Source of the DNA: Dicyema japonicum
Taxonomy: Eukaryota; Dicyemida; Rhombozoa; Dicyemidae
Assembly (NCBI GenBank): GCA_011109175.1
Contig: RDEW01000003.1
Location: 558,001 to 622,000 of the forward strand
DNA: 64,000 nt
Reading direction: 5' to 3'
Below the pieces are notes generated by a model. That model ran no database searches and was not told where the DNA came from. It saw nothing but the letters and a program-made list of their open reading frames with translations. This document shows, piece by piece, positions 21,641 to 34,574 of this stretch. Positions within the stretch are counted from its first letter, which is position 1; each line of letters begins with the position of its first letter. Made by a program: the position numbers and the translations under genes.

Positions 21641-22042
21641 TAACAAATAATAAATATTTTTTAATAACAAAAATTTTTTAACAATTAAACAAATGTCAGT
21701 TGAGGAAGCCTGCTGCGTGGATTGCGAACGAGTTCCCTCGGAGTATGGCTATTCCGATCTTTTGTCTTAGCCATAACCCTTCTCCTTGATCCCTTTTTTT
21801 CTGGCAAGCAATCCTCCGAGTTTTTGCAATAATAAATATTAAAAAATATATATTTTTAAAATGGAATTATTATTACAGTAAAATCTCCCAAATTTGCCAT
21901 TTTTGGTTCCAGCATTTTTTGCGGCTAATTTCAGAATTTAATCAATAATTTTATATAGTTATTGGGTAACTTCTCATTGATGTAAAAAAACTAAATTTGA
22001 TTTATTACAAAAAAATTATTTTAAAAAATTAAGTATTAAATT

Positions 22043-22273
22043 TTATCGAAAAAATTCTATTCCCATTTGCTTCTTTTTTATATTTCTGTTATTTTCATTA
22101 AATCTTCTATGGATGTAATAAGGGACGACGTCCTCTTCGTTTTCAACGTTCTCAAGAAGATCCTTTTCAATTTCGCTTAACTTGGATGCTATTTCATTCT
22201 TTTTTAGGAATTTCAATCCACTAGTTTCTTCATGGATGATAATTTCATTATCATCAATTAATGATGTTATTTC
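22043..22273 (-). pseudogene. Tigger 1 transposase, C-terminal part
   Basis: Frame DDNEIIIHEETSGL...YYIHRRFNENNRN ends at 22043. It is open up to the MULE junction. If the MULE and one copy of its 8-bp duplication are removed, the frame continues into KNAIDEKEITSL on the far side (27530-27560), typical acidic Tigger tail sequence. Confidence 0.65.
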
Positions 22274-22545
22274 GGTTCCCATTTATAATGGCCTCTTTCA
22301 AAATGGCCTCCATTCAAAATGGCCTCCAATAAATTTTTTCAGGTTTATGATGAGTTCATCAATAAACATCACGAAATATTTTTCCAAGGTCCTCGACATC
22401 TTTAGGTAAAAAAGTCATCTTTTTTAAATCTTATAAAAATTGATTTTAAACGGTCCTATGGGTAAGTGGAACATTTTACCAAGGTCCTCGACATCTTTAG
22501 GTAAAAAAGTCATTTTTTTAAATATTTTTATATAACTTTAAAATG
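22274..22545. repeat. MULE 2 left terminal inverted repeat
   Basis: Contains AATGGCCTC three times (22286-22325) and then two copies of a unit with CCAAGGTCCTCGACATCTTT and AGGTAAAAAAGTCAT (22384-22420, 22476-22515). It is the inverted counterpart of 27155-27528. Confidence 0.8.
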
Positions 22546-22579
22546 AAAGATTTATTTTCAAAAGAAAAAAGGAAAATGA

Positions 22580-23986
22580 TTATAAATGTTAATAGAATAC
22601 ATATTCTACTAAATTGAATATATATTCTGTCGGATCCATGTTAAGTAATATTTGTTCTTGAACAAATCTCAATATATTTTCAGATAAAGCGATATATTTA
22701 GTTTTTCTAAGAATTCTTTCTCCATTTTGTAATTTAAAAAATTTTATCATTATGTTTTCTTCTTTTATCAATTTCTTTACAAAATTTCTTGGCGTCTTGT
22801 TTAGTGTCCAAATGTACTTCTAAGAACGTCGTACCAGCCTTCAATTGAGATATTTGTCCGAGGTCAGTCCTCATATAAATTATCCAGATTATTCCAATAA
22901 TTAATTGGAAATCTTGGAATTAATGCATTTTCTTGATTTCCGATATAATTGATCTAAAAATATTGATTAAAAGTGTTCTTTACAGTATGTGTAGGAATAA
23001 AGGAGAGGTATTTCAACAGTTTTAGAAATCTATCGTTAATTTTAAATCATATTTAACCTATTTATATCTTCATTATTTCTGTCGTTAAAAATTTTTAATT
23101 CCAATATTTTTTTATTAATATTTTGTCCTAGATGGAACATGCAGCAATTTATCCGGGCGTTTGGAAATGATTTTTGAAAAGAATTTATTGCTCCTTTTTC
23201 AAAATCTGAGACAATAACTCTTGGTTCTAAATGCGGAATGAGACGTTTAATTATTTGAAGCATTGTGTCATATTCATTTTCAGTTTTTGATGTTAAAAGA
23301 CAGAATATTATTGGAATTACATGGTGATTAATTATTACCGATATTGTGAATAATTGCTTCCAAGGAAAAAGGGCAGACAGAAAAAGTCCCATCAATAGAC
23401 CATATTTTATGATTTTTTAATGGTGTCGTCATTTCAGAATTAAAAAAATAACCATAGTTGTCTCAACATCTGAAAAGTTAATCATTAATATACCAATATT
23501 TTGGCGAAAACTGTGTCCAAACTGATAGAATCTATGCCCTCGTAAGGTATACATTAAATTCTCCTCAATAATAAGAACTGAATCATCACTTTCGTGTGGG
23601 ATACTTTTTCTTGTTTTATTAATCAGTTGTTCCAGAGAAGAATGAGTCCCTGTCAAAGCAATAGTTGTCAAATTTTGTCCAAGCAGAGAATTATTAATTA
23701 TCTGTCTAGGACCCATGTCACATAAGAGTGATTTCTGCTTTATGTCCTCCCGTATTAAGGCTCTCTTGACAAATTCACTCCTTAGAAGATGATTATGGTG
23801 CTTCAGACTCCAAACTTCATCACAGGATTGAATAGTTTTTACAGATCTAGGACAAGTACGATCTGAGCACCTCCAATATGTGCTTTGTCCCTTTTTGTAT
23901 TTTAAATGAAACAGATTTCCATCATGTTCTAAACTTCTATTTCCCTTTTGGTTAACGAGAAACGGTATGCAATAATAGTAAATCAA
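22580..23986 (-). pseudogene. MULE 2 transposase (FLYWCH + MULE core)
   Basis: Minus-strand order: FLYWCH finger with STYWRCSDRTCPRSV (Trp kept) and HNH (about 23890-23790), then a long helical segment. The core begins SALFPWKQLFTISVI (23370-23320), continues PRVIVSDFEKGAINSF with the catalytic D (about 23215), and CMFHLGQNI (about 23130). The C-terminal part (22960-22790) reads INYWNNLDNLYED and RTN in shifted frames, the RTNN..E.WH region. Several stops and frameshifts show it is dead. Confidence 0.82.
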
Positions 23987-24044
23987 TTATTATTATAAAG
24001 CACAACGTCTTGCTATTGGATATGACAAAACCAGTGCAGTACCA

Positions 24045-26970
24045 AACATTAATTTTTTAGTTAATTTTCTTCACTTTTCAGGATCCTGAGCCAAATCCCT
24101 CAAGTAGTCCAGGTCATCTCCCGTAGTTAGAGATAATCCTATTCTCTTCAGGTCTTCATTCAGTGTCGTGGCCAGTGATGCTCTCGGACGTCCTCGGAAC
24201 TTCACCTCCTCGGTTTGAAAGTATTCCTCCATGGCAACATTAGCTGGAGTTTCGTTATTTCCCCGAAGGATGTGTCCAAATAGGCTCCAACGAAATTCCA
24301 TGATGTCTAGTGAAATCGGTTTAGAAGACGTAATATAGTATAGTTCTTGACTTCTTGTTATCATACGGTCCCAGCACGAATGAATCTTTCGTAATTGCCC
24401 CCGATGGAAGGAGTTTAGTTTTTCAATGTCATTTAGGGTTAATGACCAAGAACTTGCATTATATAGGAGTATTGGTTTGACTAACGAATTGTATAGTCGA
24501 GTTCTGATCTCTCGATTCAAGCCCTTCTTTCTTAGAAACCAATTTCTTCTCAAGTTGTATAAGGCCGTATTTGCTTTAATCTTCCGTGCAATGATGTCTT
24601 CTTTATCTCCAAGCAGGGATCCCAGCTTTTTAACCTTTCGCCAATGCTCTTCCAGAATAGATTCCTTCCTCATCAAAGTTGTCAGCTCTGTCTTGTCTTT
24701 GTTGATATTTAGTGACCATTTTTCGAATACTCTTGGTGCCGTCTCGAGTAATCCCAATAGGGCCTCCCCATTTTGCGAGACGAAGTCCACATCATCTGCA
24801 TAAGCTAGGATGCTAGTTCCCTCCACAAAAAAGGCTTGAGATCCCGTAGCGCAGACTCAAGATATGCAACAAAGAGGAGAGGAGACAATGGATCTCCTTG
24901 TGGAGTCCCAGTATTTGTCGAAAATGGCATGGCTTGAGTATTTCCAATTTTAACAGTTAGTTGTGTTTCAGCCAGTAGTGCCCTAATCATCGAAACTGAC
25001 GAGGCGTCGAATAGACCCGTGATAGATTCCAATAGTTTACAACGGTTTACTGAATCAAACGCTTTCGATATGTCAATCCCAAGGATCCCAAAAGATGTTC
25101 TAAATCTTTGAATGGTTGAACATCTCCATTTTAGGCTCCATAAGACGTCTGCCGTTGATCTCCCCTCGGGGAATCCACTATGGTATGGTGAAAAATAGGC
25201 TTCCAAATTCTCTCTTACACGTTCGAGAGTGATAATAGCCAGGATCTTCCTGATAACATTCATTAGGATGATCGGTCTCAAGTTTGTTACTTTTCCTTTC
25301 GGCTTATTTGGTTTGGGAACCGGAATCAAATAACTCTCTCCAATAAGTAACAACACACGTTCTTCAAACATTTTGTTCATGATCAACGCAATGATTTCGT
25401 AGAGGTAGTCACCGCCGTGTTTGAATAGTTCAGGACGTAGTCCATCCGGGCCCGCACTTTTATCAGGTTTCAGCCTTTCACATGTTAATTTCACCTCATA
25501 AGGTGCAATTTTCATTCCCAAATGAATGCCGAAATCACATTCTGAGTCGTATTTAGCCCCGACCTGAAGTGATCAGTAACCAACTCGGCAATCTCAGATG
25601 GGTTCATTATTCGTCTTCCATTTTGGTCGTATAATATAAAGGTACTCTTCTTATTGTGACATTTAAGTAGCCTAACGGCTTCGTAGTATCCCCTGTTACT
25701 TTTTAGCCCTTCCAGATGCTCTAATTTGTTTAAGGCATCACATCTAGTGGCAGTCCTCACTGCTTTCTTTATTGACTTATGCATTCTTGCTTTTTCTTTT
25801 CTGAGTTCATCTATTGTAAATTTATTCATAGTTTTCTTTTCCTGCATTTGCAGTCGAATTTGCCTCTGCAGTTTGATTAGATGAGAGATATCTTGACTTG
25901 CACTATTCACATTTATCCAGCTTGGAATCTCCATATACATTTCATCATATGTTTTATGCATCACCATTGATACGTTTTTCCATGCGTTTAAACATGATTG
26001 GTTCGTGTTAATATTCTCCAATTTGTTGGTTATTCGTTTTCTGTATATCTCCTTAATTTGTGGATCTGAGAAATTAATAGTCTTATTGTAGGCGTATTTT
26101 TTGGGTGGGTAGTATATTTGGAGTGTTTGTAATAGCTTACTCGAAATTTCGCAATGACCATCTTATGGTCAGTGTCAATGGACGAACCTCCGTAAGATCT
26201 CGCATTTGTCAATAATCTCTTATCTTTGCATCGACATATTATATAATCGATCTGGTTAAAAATATTGATTATTTCTCCGTTCTTTTTCTTGGTTGTCCCA
26301 CACCAAGTCGTCATATGTCTTGCAGCGTGAGCGAATGCTGTATTACATAAGAACAAATCGTTTGACCGACAGAAGTTTCCTAACAGCGTTCCAGGAAGGT
26401 TTCTTTTCCCCCTGCTGAATCTCCCCAAGAACGTTTCGTCGGTATCTGTTCTCCTCCCCACCTTGGCGTTCATATCACCAGCTATAAATAAAAGTGCGGA
26501 GTCGGCCAATTCTAAATATAAATCTGATAAATCTGAGTAGAAGTCATCAAATAGAGCCGGATCTTTGTTAATCCAACCACTGTGAGGTGCGTATACATTG
26601 ATAATGGAGACAATGTCAGTGCTTGCTTTGGCATTCATGAACTTCATTTGTAGAACTCCGATGCGGTCATTAACTGCCCATACTCTGTAGATATGGGGAG
26701 AAATTCCATTTTGATGGCAAAACCCAGTCCATAGTGCCTGTTGACAGTCGAAAGAAAGATCAATTTGAATTTACCACATGTTTCTTCGTGGTTATCTTGG
26801 ATTTTGGTTTCCTGTAGGCAACCGATTGCGACATCGAAATTATGTAAGTCTTGACAGAGGGAGGTCCTTTTCCAAGAAGAGGTTAGGTCAGCGAGAATTT
26901 CTCCAAAAGATAAGGTTCGTACTTTTCAGACATGTTAATACTTTATTAGAGCCACGTCACCAGCTCAACC
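24045..26970 (-). mobile_element. LINE family A copy 2, least decayed copy
   Basis: Starts at GGTTGAGCTGGTGACGTGG (26970 downward) with ATG at 26933. Endonuclease: CLQETKIQ, YGLGFAIK, FIAGDMNAKVG (26490-26455), QIDYIICR and GSSIDTDHK. A linker (26021-25512) leads to RT: PDKSAGPDGLRPELF, GILGIDISKAFDSVN (25090-25045), TPQGDPLSP, ILAYADDVDFVS (24810-24775, catalytic YADD). The C-terminal domain has WSLFGHILRGN and FRGRPRASLATTLNEDL. Only a few frameshifts separate the parts, so it is younger than the MULE around it. Confidence 0.9.
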
Positions 26971-27154
26971 AATGAGTAAATCAATTAATTAATTAAATTA
27001 TTCAAAAGTTTTTTTATTGTTTGTTAAATAAAGTGGGGTGTTCAAAAGTTTTATTATAATAAAAGAAATTAAAAGAGACAATAACTTATTAAATTTAGTT
27101 TTAATAAAAATAATTAATTTTTATTCCGAAGTCAATTAGTATCTTAAAATCATA

Positions 27155-27528
27155 GGGTTTGGAGGACTTTGGTAAAATGTTCCGCTCACCCATAGGACCT
27201 CTTAAAATCAATTTTTATAAGATTTAAATAGATGATTTTTTTTACCTAAAGATGTCGAAGACCTTGGTAAAATGTTCCGCTCAACCATAGGACCTCTTAA
27301 AATCAATTTTTATAAGATTTAAATAGATGATTTTTTTACCTAAAGATGTCGAAGACCTTGGTAAAATGTTCCACTTACCCATAGGACTCCTTAAAATCAA
27401 TTTGTATAAGATTTAAAAAAGATGATTTTTTTACCTAAAGATGTCGTTTCGCTAAAATCTCTTGATGTTTATTGATGAACTTACCAAAACCTGAGAAAAT
27501 TAATTGGAGGCCATTTTGAATGAACCCG
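27155..27528. repeat. MULE 2 right terminal repeat with tandem units of about 100 bp
   Basis: Three head-to-tail copies of GGTAAAATGTTCC...CCATAGGAC...CTTAAAATCAATTT...TTTTACCTAAAGATGTCG begin near 27171, 27267 and 27359. The left terminus has about two copies in inverse orientation. Confidence 0.85.
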
Positions 27529-27540
27529 GTTATTTCTTTT

Positions 27541-28950
27541 TCATCTATTGCATTTTTTCAGAATAATGTATAGACATAAATTATTCGATTTCAATCGGAT
27601 GGTGAATATCCGTATTAGATAATATTTCTTATGTTCACATTCACTAAAAGTGTGCAGTACACGATTTTTTAGAATTTGAAAACAATTTTGATTGTTTTAG
27701 GTGATACATTTCCCAGGCCATTTTTATAAATAGAACATTGTTTTTAAGGTTCAAATTGTTATGATTCATAAACTGACATGTTTTTTTCTAATAATCTACT
27801 AAGATAACTGCAATTTGTGTCTATTAAAGTAGACTTTAAATGTTTTGATAATTCCCAAATCCATTGGCTGAATTATTCCTGTAGCATTTTTAGGAAAGAA
27901 CATTATTTTAATATTTTCCAAATTAGATGGTTAACAATGAGAAGACAATTATCTATAAGAAGCAAAATTGATTTCTTCTCTGCCCTCAAAAGGTTATCGA
28001 AATTTATCATCCCCTTAATAAAAATAAATCGGTCATCCATGTTGTTTTGGAACTGTAATACGAAGCAGAACACCGATAATTATATATTTTTGAAACATCT
28101 TGGCATTTTTGATTTTTCAATCAATAAAGGCTTTAATTTATGATTTCCATACATATTTGTGCATAACATCACTGATCTTTGAAGTTCTTGTATCCTCCGA
28201 CGGAGTCTTGCAGATACTTCTGGATGGAATAAGTTTGTAAAAAATCCCAGTTCATCAAGATTATAAATCTGATCACAGGTATATGACTTTGAATCCTTTT
28301 GAATTTTTTTGAGAAACCCTTCAATATCGACACTTTTCTTAGTGCACATTTTCCCACGTAATTTCCTCATCCGAAATCCATGCCTTTTCTTAATTTTGGA
28401 TAAAAATCAAAAAGAGTTTTGAAAAAAAGAAATTTTATTATCAAATGAATAAAAATTATAAGTTTTGAAATAGTCGTGAGAAAGATGTTTAACGTAGAAT
28501 TCTGTTTTACTGGATATTAATTCATCGTACAACAATGCACCTTAAAATTTAAAAACACTAGAATACCTTTTGATTCCATCTAATCCGCTCAACAAGCTTT
28601 TCATCAAGTTGCGGGAACTTTGACTTTTTGACTGTTTTTGTTGAGGAATTTTTAGTTTTTTAATTGTTCAAAAATTGACTCACAAGATATTAAGATATCG
28701 TTAACTTTCCTTCGACAAATTTTCACTTAAAAAAAGGAAAATTTATTGGTGATTTCTTGGCATGATAATACGTTTTGTCGTTTTTATAACCCAATATTTG
28801 CACTTTTTGTTCGATAGTGAGTCTTTTAATCGACCACTAGAATCACAACGAGCTATGCTACTTGAATGAAGTTTTATTGTTTTAATTTTCAGTATTTTTT
28901 TATAATCTTTAAAAAATTCTGGCAAATTTCGGAATTGGCAAATTTCCACT
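27541..28950 (-). pseudogene. Tigger 1 transposase, DDE core and N-terminal part
   Basis: The frame at 28370-28080 has QIYNLDELGFFTNL (first catalytic Asp region), then RSVMLCTNMYGNHKLKPLLI and KSKMPRCFKN, the Tigger/jerky pattern V.LC.NM.G..KLKPL.IGKS..PRCFKN. Further frames at 28949-28743 are basic and may be the DNA-binding end. Stops and frameshifts throughout. Confidence 0.8.
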
Positions 28951-29129
28951 AAAATTGGAATATTTCTTTAAAAATGGAAAATCTGAGAATTGGCAAATTT
29001 AGGAGAGTTTACTGTATTAGCAATGTCCGCGGAACCAGAAAAGTTAACTAATTTGAAATTCCACTTTTGCCATGCATCTCTAGATACGCGCTGTGAGTTA
29101 TTTCCATCCTCCCCTGTTTCTCGCATAAA

Positions 29130-29680
29130 AATGGAATAAGCTGTGAAATATACTTAAAGATTCATTGAACGTAAGTGCGTATAATAACATGATTTGAAAA
29201 TTTCATGATGCTTATACCCATTTCAATTGGTGGAGTGAATTTTGTTTTAACTTTTGTCGTTTTAAAATAAGGTCTTGAGTTACATACTGTATTTTTTACT
29301 CATCATTACTAGATCTTACGTTAATAACTGTGATTGCTCAGAGTCCGGAAAAAAATCCAGATTCGAATCTCGCTACTGAATATTCAGTTTGAAAGTTCTT
29401 CGCGTGATACTTAAAGCTTGACGAGTGTCGCCGTCATCAGTGAATAAAGACCTCACTAAAACGACTCAAGAACATTTCAACGATTAACTAGCACAACTGT
29501 TCTTTACTCCAATAAAGTGTGTCCCTTAAGCTAAGCAGTAAGTATTATGCCTCCCGTTATGGGATATTATCATTCCTCGATCTAAGGTTAAACCAATTAC
29601 TAATGGACAGTTTGCTTGAATCAACGATTCAATCAAAATGGAATAAGCTGAGAAATATACTAAAAAAATCTTTGAATATC
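29130..29680. repeat. About 500-bp insertion between 40-bp direct repeats
   Basis: AAAATGGAATAAGCTG.GAAATATACT occurs at 29130-29156 and again at 29636-29662 with matching flanks. Between them lies a SINE-1 copy and unassigned sequence. The arrangement upstream of actin looks like a duplication made during insertion or repair. Confidence 0.6.
29345..29530 (+). mobile_element. SINE-1 copy
   Basis: B-box-like AGATTCGAATCTCGCTACTG (29382), then GACGAGTGTCGCCGTCATCA, CTCACTAAAACG and the 3' end CTGTTCTTTACTCCAATAAA with AGTGTGTCCC. It matches the family body at 31155-31460 and 55050-55205. Confidence 0.65.
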
Positions 29681-29775
29681 TAAAGACGACAACTAATTAT
29701 GCATTAACTCGGTAATTTCTGTATTTGAAAATAATTCGAGTATATAAATTTTATTGCAGCGATTTGGCGATAACC

Positions 29776-30973
<1,198 letters not shown>

Positions 30974-31141
30974 TCTGGTTTAGCTAGTTATTTGGGTTTT
31001 TGAAAAGAATTTTCAGATTTTTTTAATTTCATAATTTTTTAGTTTAAATGGAAATATTAGAATTTCTTAATATTGTTATGAATAATTTCCAATAATGGTT
31101 AATTTGGAGTATGTCGCGAGCGCTCAGAGTGACGACAATGA
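30974..31141. other. Actin 3' flank
   Basis: AT-rich sequence after the stop, no clear AATAAA. GTCGCGAGCGCTC near 31111 is a short GC-rich palindrome. Nothing else recognised. Confidence 0.3.
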
Positions 31142-31154
31142 CAGGTGCCAACAT

Positions 31155-31460
31155 AATAATAGCCTTTTTCACGGAGCCGTAATATTAGCTCCGCATAGGC
31201 GGGACACACACTTTATTTAAGTAAAGAACAGTTAATTTTAACTAATCGGAGAACCAATGAATGATTTTCATTTCTTTTTCTTGTGTATGGGTTTTTTTGA
31301 CTATCCAGTTCCGCAGTGAAAGTCCACTGATGAAGGAGTCACTTGTCAAGCCTTTTTTCATCGTAGATGCGTGGAACCTTCCACCAGGGTTACAGCAGCA
31401 AGAATCGAACGTGTAACCTAAGTCACTTTTAGCCCGACACCTAACCACTATGCCATCCGG
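31155..31460 (-). mobile_element. SINE-1, complete tRNA-derived copy with 13-bp target duplication
   Basis: Flanked by CAGGTGCCAACAT at 31142-31154 and 31461-31473. Read on the minus strand it starts CCGGATGGCATAGTGGTTAG (Pol III A box) and has ACGTTCGATTCTTGC (B box) about 50 nt on. The body contains CCTTCATCAGTGGACTTTCA and AGTTAAAATTAACTGTTCTT. It ends in a GCGGAGC...GGCTCCG hairpin. At 306 bp it is the reference copy for this family. Confidence 0.85.
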
Positions 31461-31699
31461 CAGGTGCCAACATCTGTCATGTTAATTGAAAATTAATCAA
31501 TTCTATACTTAAGTTTTGGAATAATTTGTGCATTTTTATATAAAATCATTATTTTTACTAATAGAAATTAATCTTAGGTAATAAATAATAATTATTATTA
31601 TGAGTAAAAGTATTTTATAAAATATTTACACCAATTTTTGCTGGCATTCCATAATTTTTGACAATAAAATCAAAAAACTAACCCACTAATCACGTTTTT

Positions 31700-33027
31700 C
31701 TGATGCCTAACAAAATCACCATAAAAATACTGATGATTACAACAAAATAAAATCCATCCTCGAAGGACACGAACTAAATATATCAACTGCTCGGAAGTAT
31801 AGACTAAGAAAGATGGTTGAAAACCTCGTTTTAATAGACGGAGAGCTCTATCTTCAAGATTCTTTATCTAATCACAGGCTTGTACTTGCCTCAACCAACA
31901 CAGAGGAGATGCAAATAAACGCAGAAGAGATGACGCTAACCATTGTGGACACAATGCATTGGAAGAATTGTGTTGAAAACGATTCTGTTTTGTTAAAAGA
32001 GATATCATTCGTCAGGTGATAAGAGACTGCGATATATGCCATTCTGCGGTACCACTGAAACAATATGACGACGTAAGTCATATTTTAGTCGGATGTACCG
32101 AATGAAAGATTTCAGATTGATCTGATTTACCTTAAAGGTATAAGATTATGTTATCTCCAAGGTTTGTAAATGATAATGATCATTTTTTGGTTATTAACGG
32201 TCATTGACGTCTATTCGAAATATGCCATCACAAGGAATCTTAGAAATAAAAGTGGCATTTAAGTCGATGAAAAATTAAAGACATTTTCATGGATTATGGC
32301 CCGTGCAGATATTTACAGTCTGATAACGGGACAGAATTCAAAAATCTTCACATTTATAATTTATGTAAAGAATTCAAAATTACTCAAATCATGGAAGGCA
32401 GAACAATCCTCAGAGTCAGGGGATAGTTGGACGATTTAATCAGACGATCACAAGGAGTTTATTCAAATTGATGGCTTTGGATGATAAAAAAGTGAATAAA
32501 ACACATTCGAAAGGCTGTGTTTTTGTAAAATCAGAGAGCTCATTCATCCACATGTAAATTGGATTTTTTTATTTTCTAGGCGTAGTCCATTCCAAAGATA
32601 TCGTGGTATTCCTGGATTCCACACAGTTGTGGAATCAGATGTCAAGGAAATTCCAAAAAATTTTAATATGGAAGAATTGAAAGTTGTAGAAAATCCCGAC
32701 ATTAACAATAAAGGTATTTTATTTTTATTAGTAAAGATGATGAGTACCAGTTTAACTTTAAGAGGGTGAATTTGCAGTCTTCATATTATAGAAGAATGAA
32801 TCGGAAGATGGGAGTGGATCGATAAAAATATGAGTTTGATGTTGGAGATATTGTATTCTATTTTTAATTACTTAAATGGTCGTATTCAAAAAAATTATGG
32901 GACGAATACTTCTCTTCGATTGAAAAAATTTGAACATCCGTATAGGGATCCAATAACAATTGTCGAGAAATTGTCTAATAATTTTGTCAAGGTCAAAGAA
33001 TCTTCAAATCATCCTTGGAAGCCATAA
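31700..33027 (+). pseudogene. Integrase of a Ty3/gypsy- or Ginger-like element, decayed
   Basis: Zinc-binding HHCC part: TMHWKNC then CDICHSA (31950-32045). Core: VIDVYSKYAITRN (about 32200, first D), LQSDNGTEFKNL (32310-32345, second D), and PQSQGIVGRFNQT (32415-32445). The catalytic Glu expected after QG.V is Gly in this copy. A C-terminal part (LKKFEHPYRDPITIVEKLS) resembles an integrase tail domain. Frameshifts occur throughout, and no RT, gag or LTR was found nearby. A related integrase is at 43341-44063. Confidence 0.7.
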
Positions 33028-33079
33028 ATCAAGAATGGTTCTATACAAGATGTATAAACATTGACAAAATTTCCTGACT

Positions 33080-34440
33080 ATTGAAAACGTAGAAGCGATT
33101 TCAACATCGCGGTAGTTTTTCGTTTTTTGTTATTTAATTTATAAAAACACTTCGAGTTCACACAAACACCAAGATATTGCAATTGTTCCATGCATTCGAT
33201 TGCTCCAGTATTAAAACACATTTTTGACTTATTTTTGTTGTTTACATTACATAAACTAGTACCCTTTTCAAGAGATAAGGATAAACCTTTATCTCGGCAC
33301 CAACATTTAATTTTTCAATTTGGGTTGAAACACATGTCCTGGAAATCGATTTATTAATGATAAGATCAAGCAGAAGTATATTATCAGCATAAATAATTTC
33401 GAATTTAAGTGTTCAATCTTCGGAATGTCACACATAACACAATTGAAAAGGGGACTTAAAACAGATCTTGTGGTACCCCTTTTTTTAACAAAATTTTCTT
33501 CGATATATGATTTCCAACAGGTATAAAAAATTCTCTACCAGAAAGAAAATCTTTCATTCACACAAGTGCCTTTCTTCCAACATTAAAATTTGACAGTCTT
33601 CAACTACTCAGCATGCCAAACGCTATCAAAAGCCTTTGATATGTCCAGGCATACCGCTGTAAGACATTCTCTATTCTTCTTAGCAACACATATAAAATTT
33701 GATAACATTGAGACATAATCTCCAGTCCCTCTAGTAGGGCGGAAACCCCACTGATCATCGAGAAAATTTTTTTTATCTTCAAAATACTTTGATAATCTGT
33801 TGAAAATAATTTTTCCATGATTTTTGAGATGCTACATATAATGCTCATTGGCCTACAGTTTTCTGGATTTAAACTAGATTTTCCTTCTCGTACAAATGGC
33901 TTCTTCCACGTTGAAGGAACATGTCCAGAACACCAAAAAGAATTAAATAAAGTCCATAACGTTTTCAATAATGGTATTCAAGCATTTCAGAAGACAGTCA
34001 GGGGGACAAAATCCCATTCCGGAGCTTTATTTTTGCATCCATTAAAATCAAGAATTATCTCCTCCATAGAATTCGTCCCACACAAGCGAAGATGGCTCCT
34101 CTTCAAGAAAACTAGTATGTATGCCTGTGGGATTAATTAATAGAGGATCCAATTCTTGTACCTGCAAGTTGTTGTCTTAAGACATCTGGAACTTTTTCTA
34201 TCGGAAACCAAGAGCCGTCACGAGACATAATTTATCTCTTCACTTTTCCTATCCAAAGAATTCATTTTAGAAAAAAGTTTCCAGAATTTAGGATTATTAC
34301 GATAGAGTTTTGAGCATTCTCTCTTCCATCTATCTTCTTCAATAATTTTTGATACTTTTATCAATACATTCGTAATAGACTTGATTCTCTCTTTATGACA
34401 ACAAGAATCTTGTGGATCCAACATCGTCTCAATTTACCTT
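33080..34440 (-). mobile_element. LINE family C, RT part, decayed
   Basis: Minus strand from 34424: RWKRECSKLYRNNPKFWKLF and SKMNSLDRKS (typical linker before RT), then VPSTWKKPFVREGKSS and NPENCRPMSIICSISKIMEK (33900-33840), a WGFRPTRGTGD-like segment, and CLDISKAFDSVWHAELLK in a shifted frame (about 33640-33600). The thumb fades before 33080. Confidence 0.78.
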
Positions 34441-34574
34441 CCAAATTTCTCATTTCATGAAGCAAACGACATTCCCCCATTCATTAATTTATTGTTATGT
34501 GGAGATAGAAATCTCCCTCTTCCATAATCAAGATAGTTTAATATAAAATTTCTTAATTTTACATCCATATCCAC

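Larger units (their letters stand above)
22274..27528 (-). mobile_element. MULE 2, 5.25 kb, carrying a LINE A inside it
   Basis: Flanked by GTTATTTC at 22266-22273 and 27529-27536, an 8-bp target duplication. Ends read GGTTCCCATTTATAATGGCC (22274, +) and CGGGTTCATTCAAAATGGCC (minus strand from 27528). The inverted repeats share AAAATGGCCTCCAAT, a TTCATCAATAAACATCA block and the tandem unit described separately. Between them are the FLYWCH-MULE transposase (minus) and a LINE A (24045-26970). Without the LINE the element is about 2.3 kb. Confidence 0.85.
21876..29014 (-). mobile_element. Tigger/pogo element 1, interrupted by MULE 2
   Basis: Ends are CAGTAAAATCTCCCAAATTTG (21876, +) and, on the minus strand from 29014, CAGTAAACTCTCCTAAATTTG. 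Both are flanked by TA (21874-21875 and 29015-29016), the expected target. Subtracting the inserted MULE (22274-27528) leaves about 1.9 kb, a normal Tigger length. The transposase core lies at 28070-28370 and its C-terminus at 22043-22273, in one orientation on either side of the insertion. Confidence 0.85.

Noticed and set aside
24426-24803. 125-codon plus ORF
   Set aside because: Shadow of LINE A RT on the minus strand.
31395-31460. tRNA gene
   Set aside because: Pol III boxes are present but the sequence is the head of a 306-bp SINE with target duplications; no full cloverleaf.
31700-33027. Endogenous retrovirus
   Set aside because: Only an integrase is recognisable; no LTR, gag, protease, RT or envelope-like sequence nearby. 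Retrotransposon or Ginger-type origin fits better.
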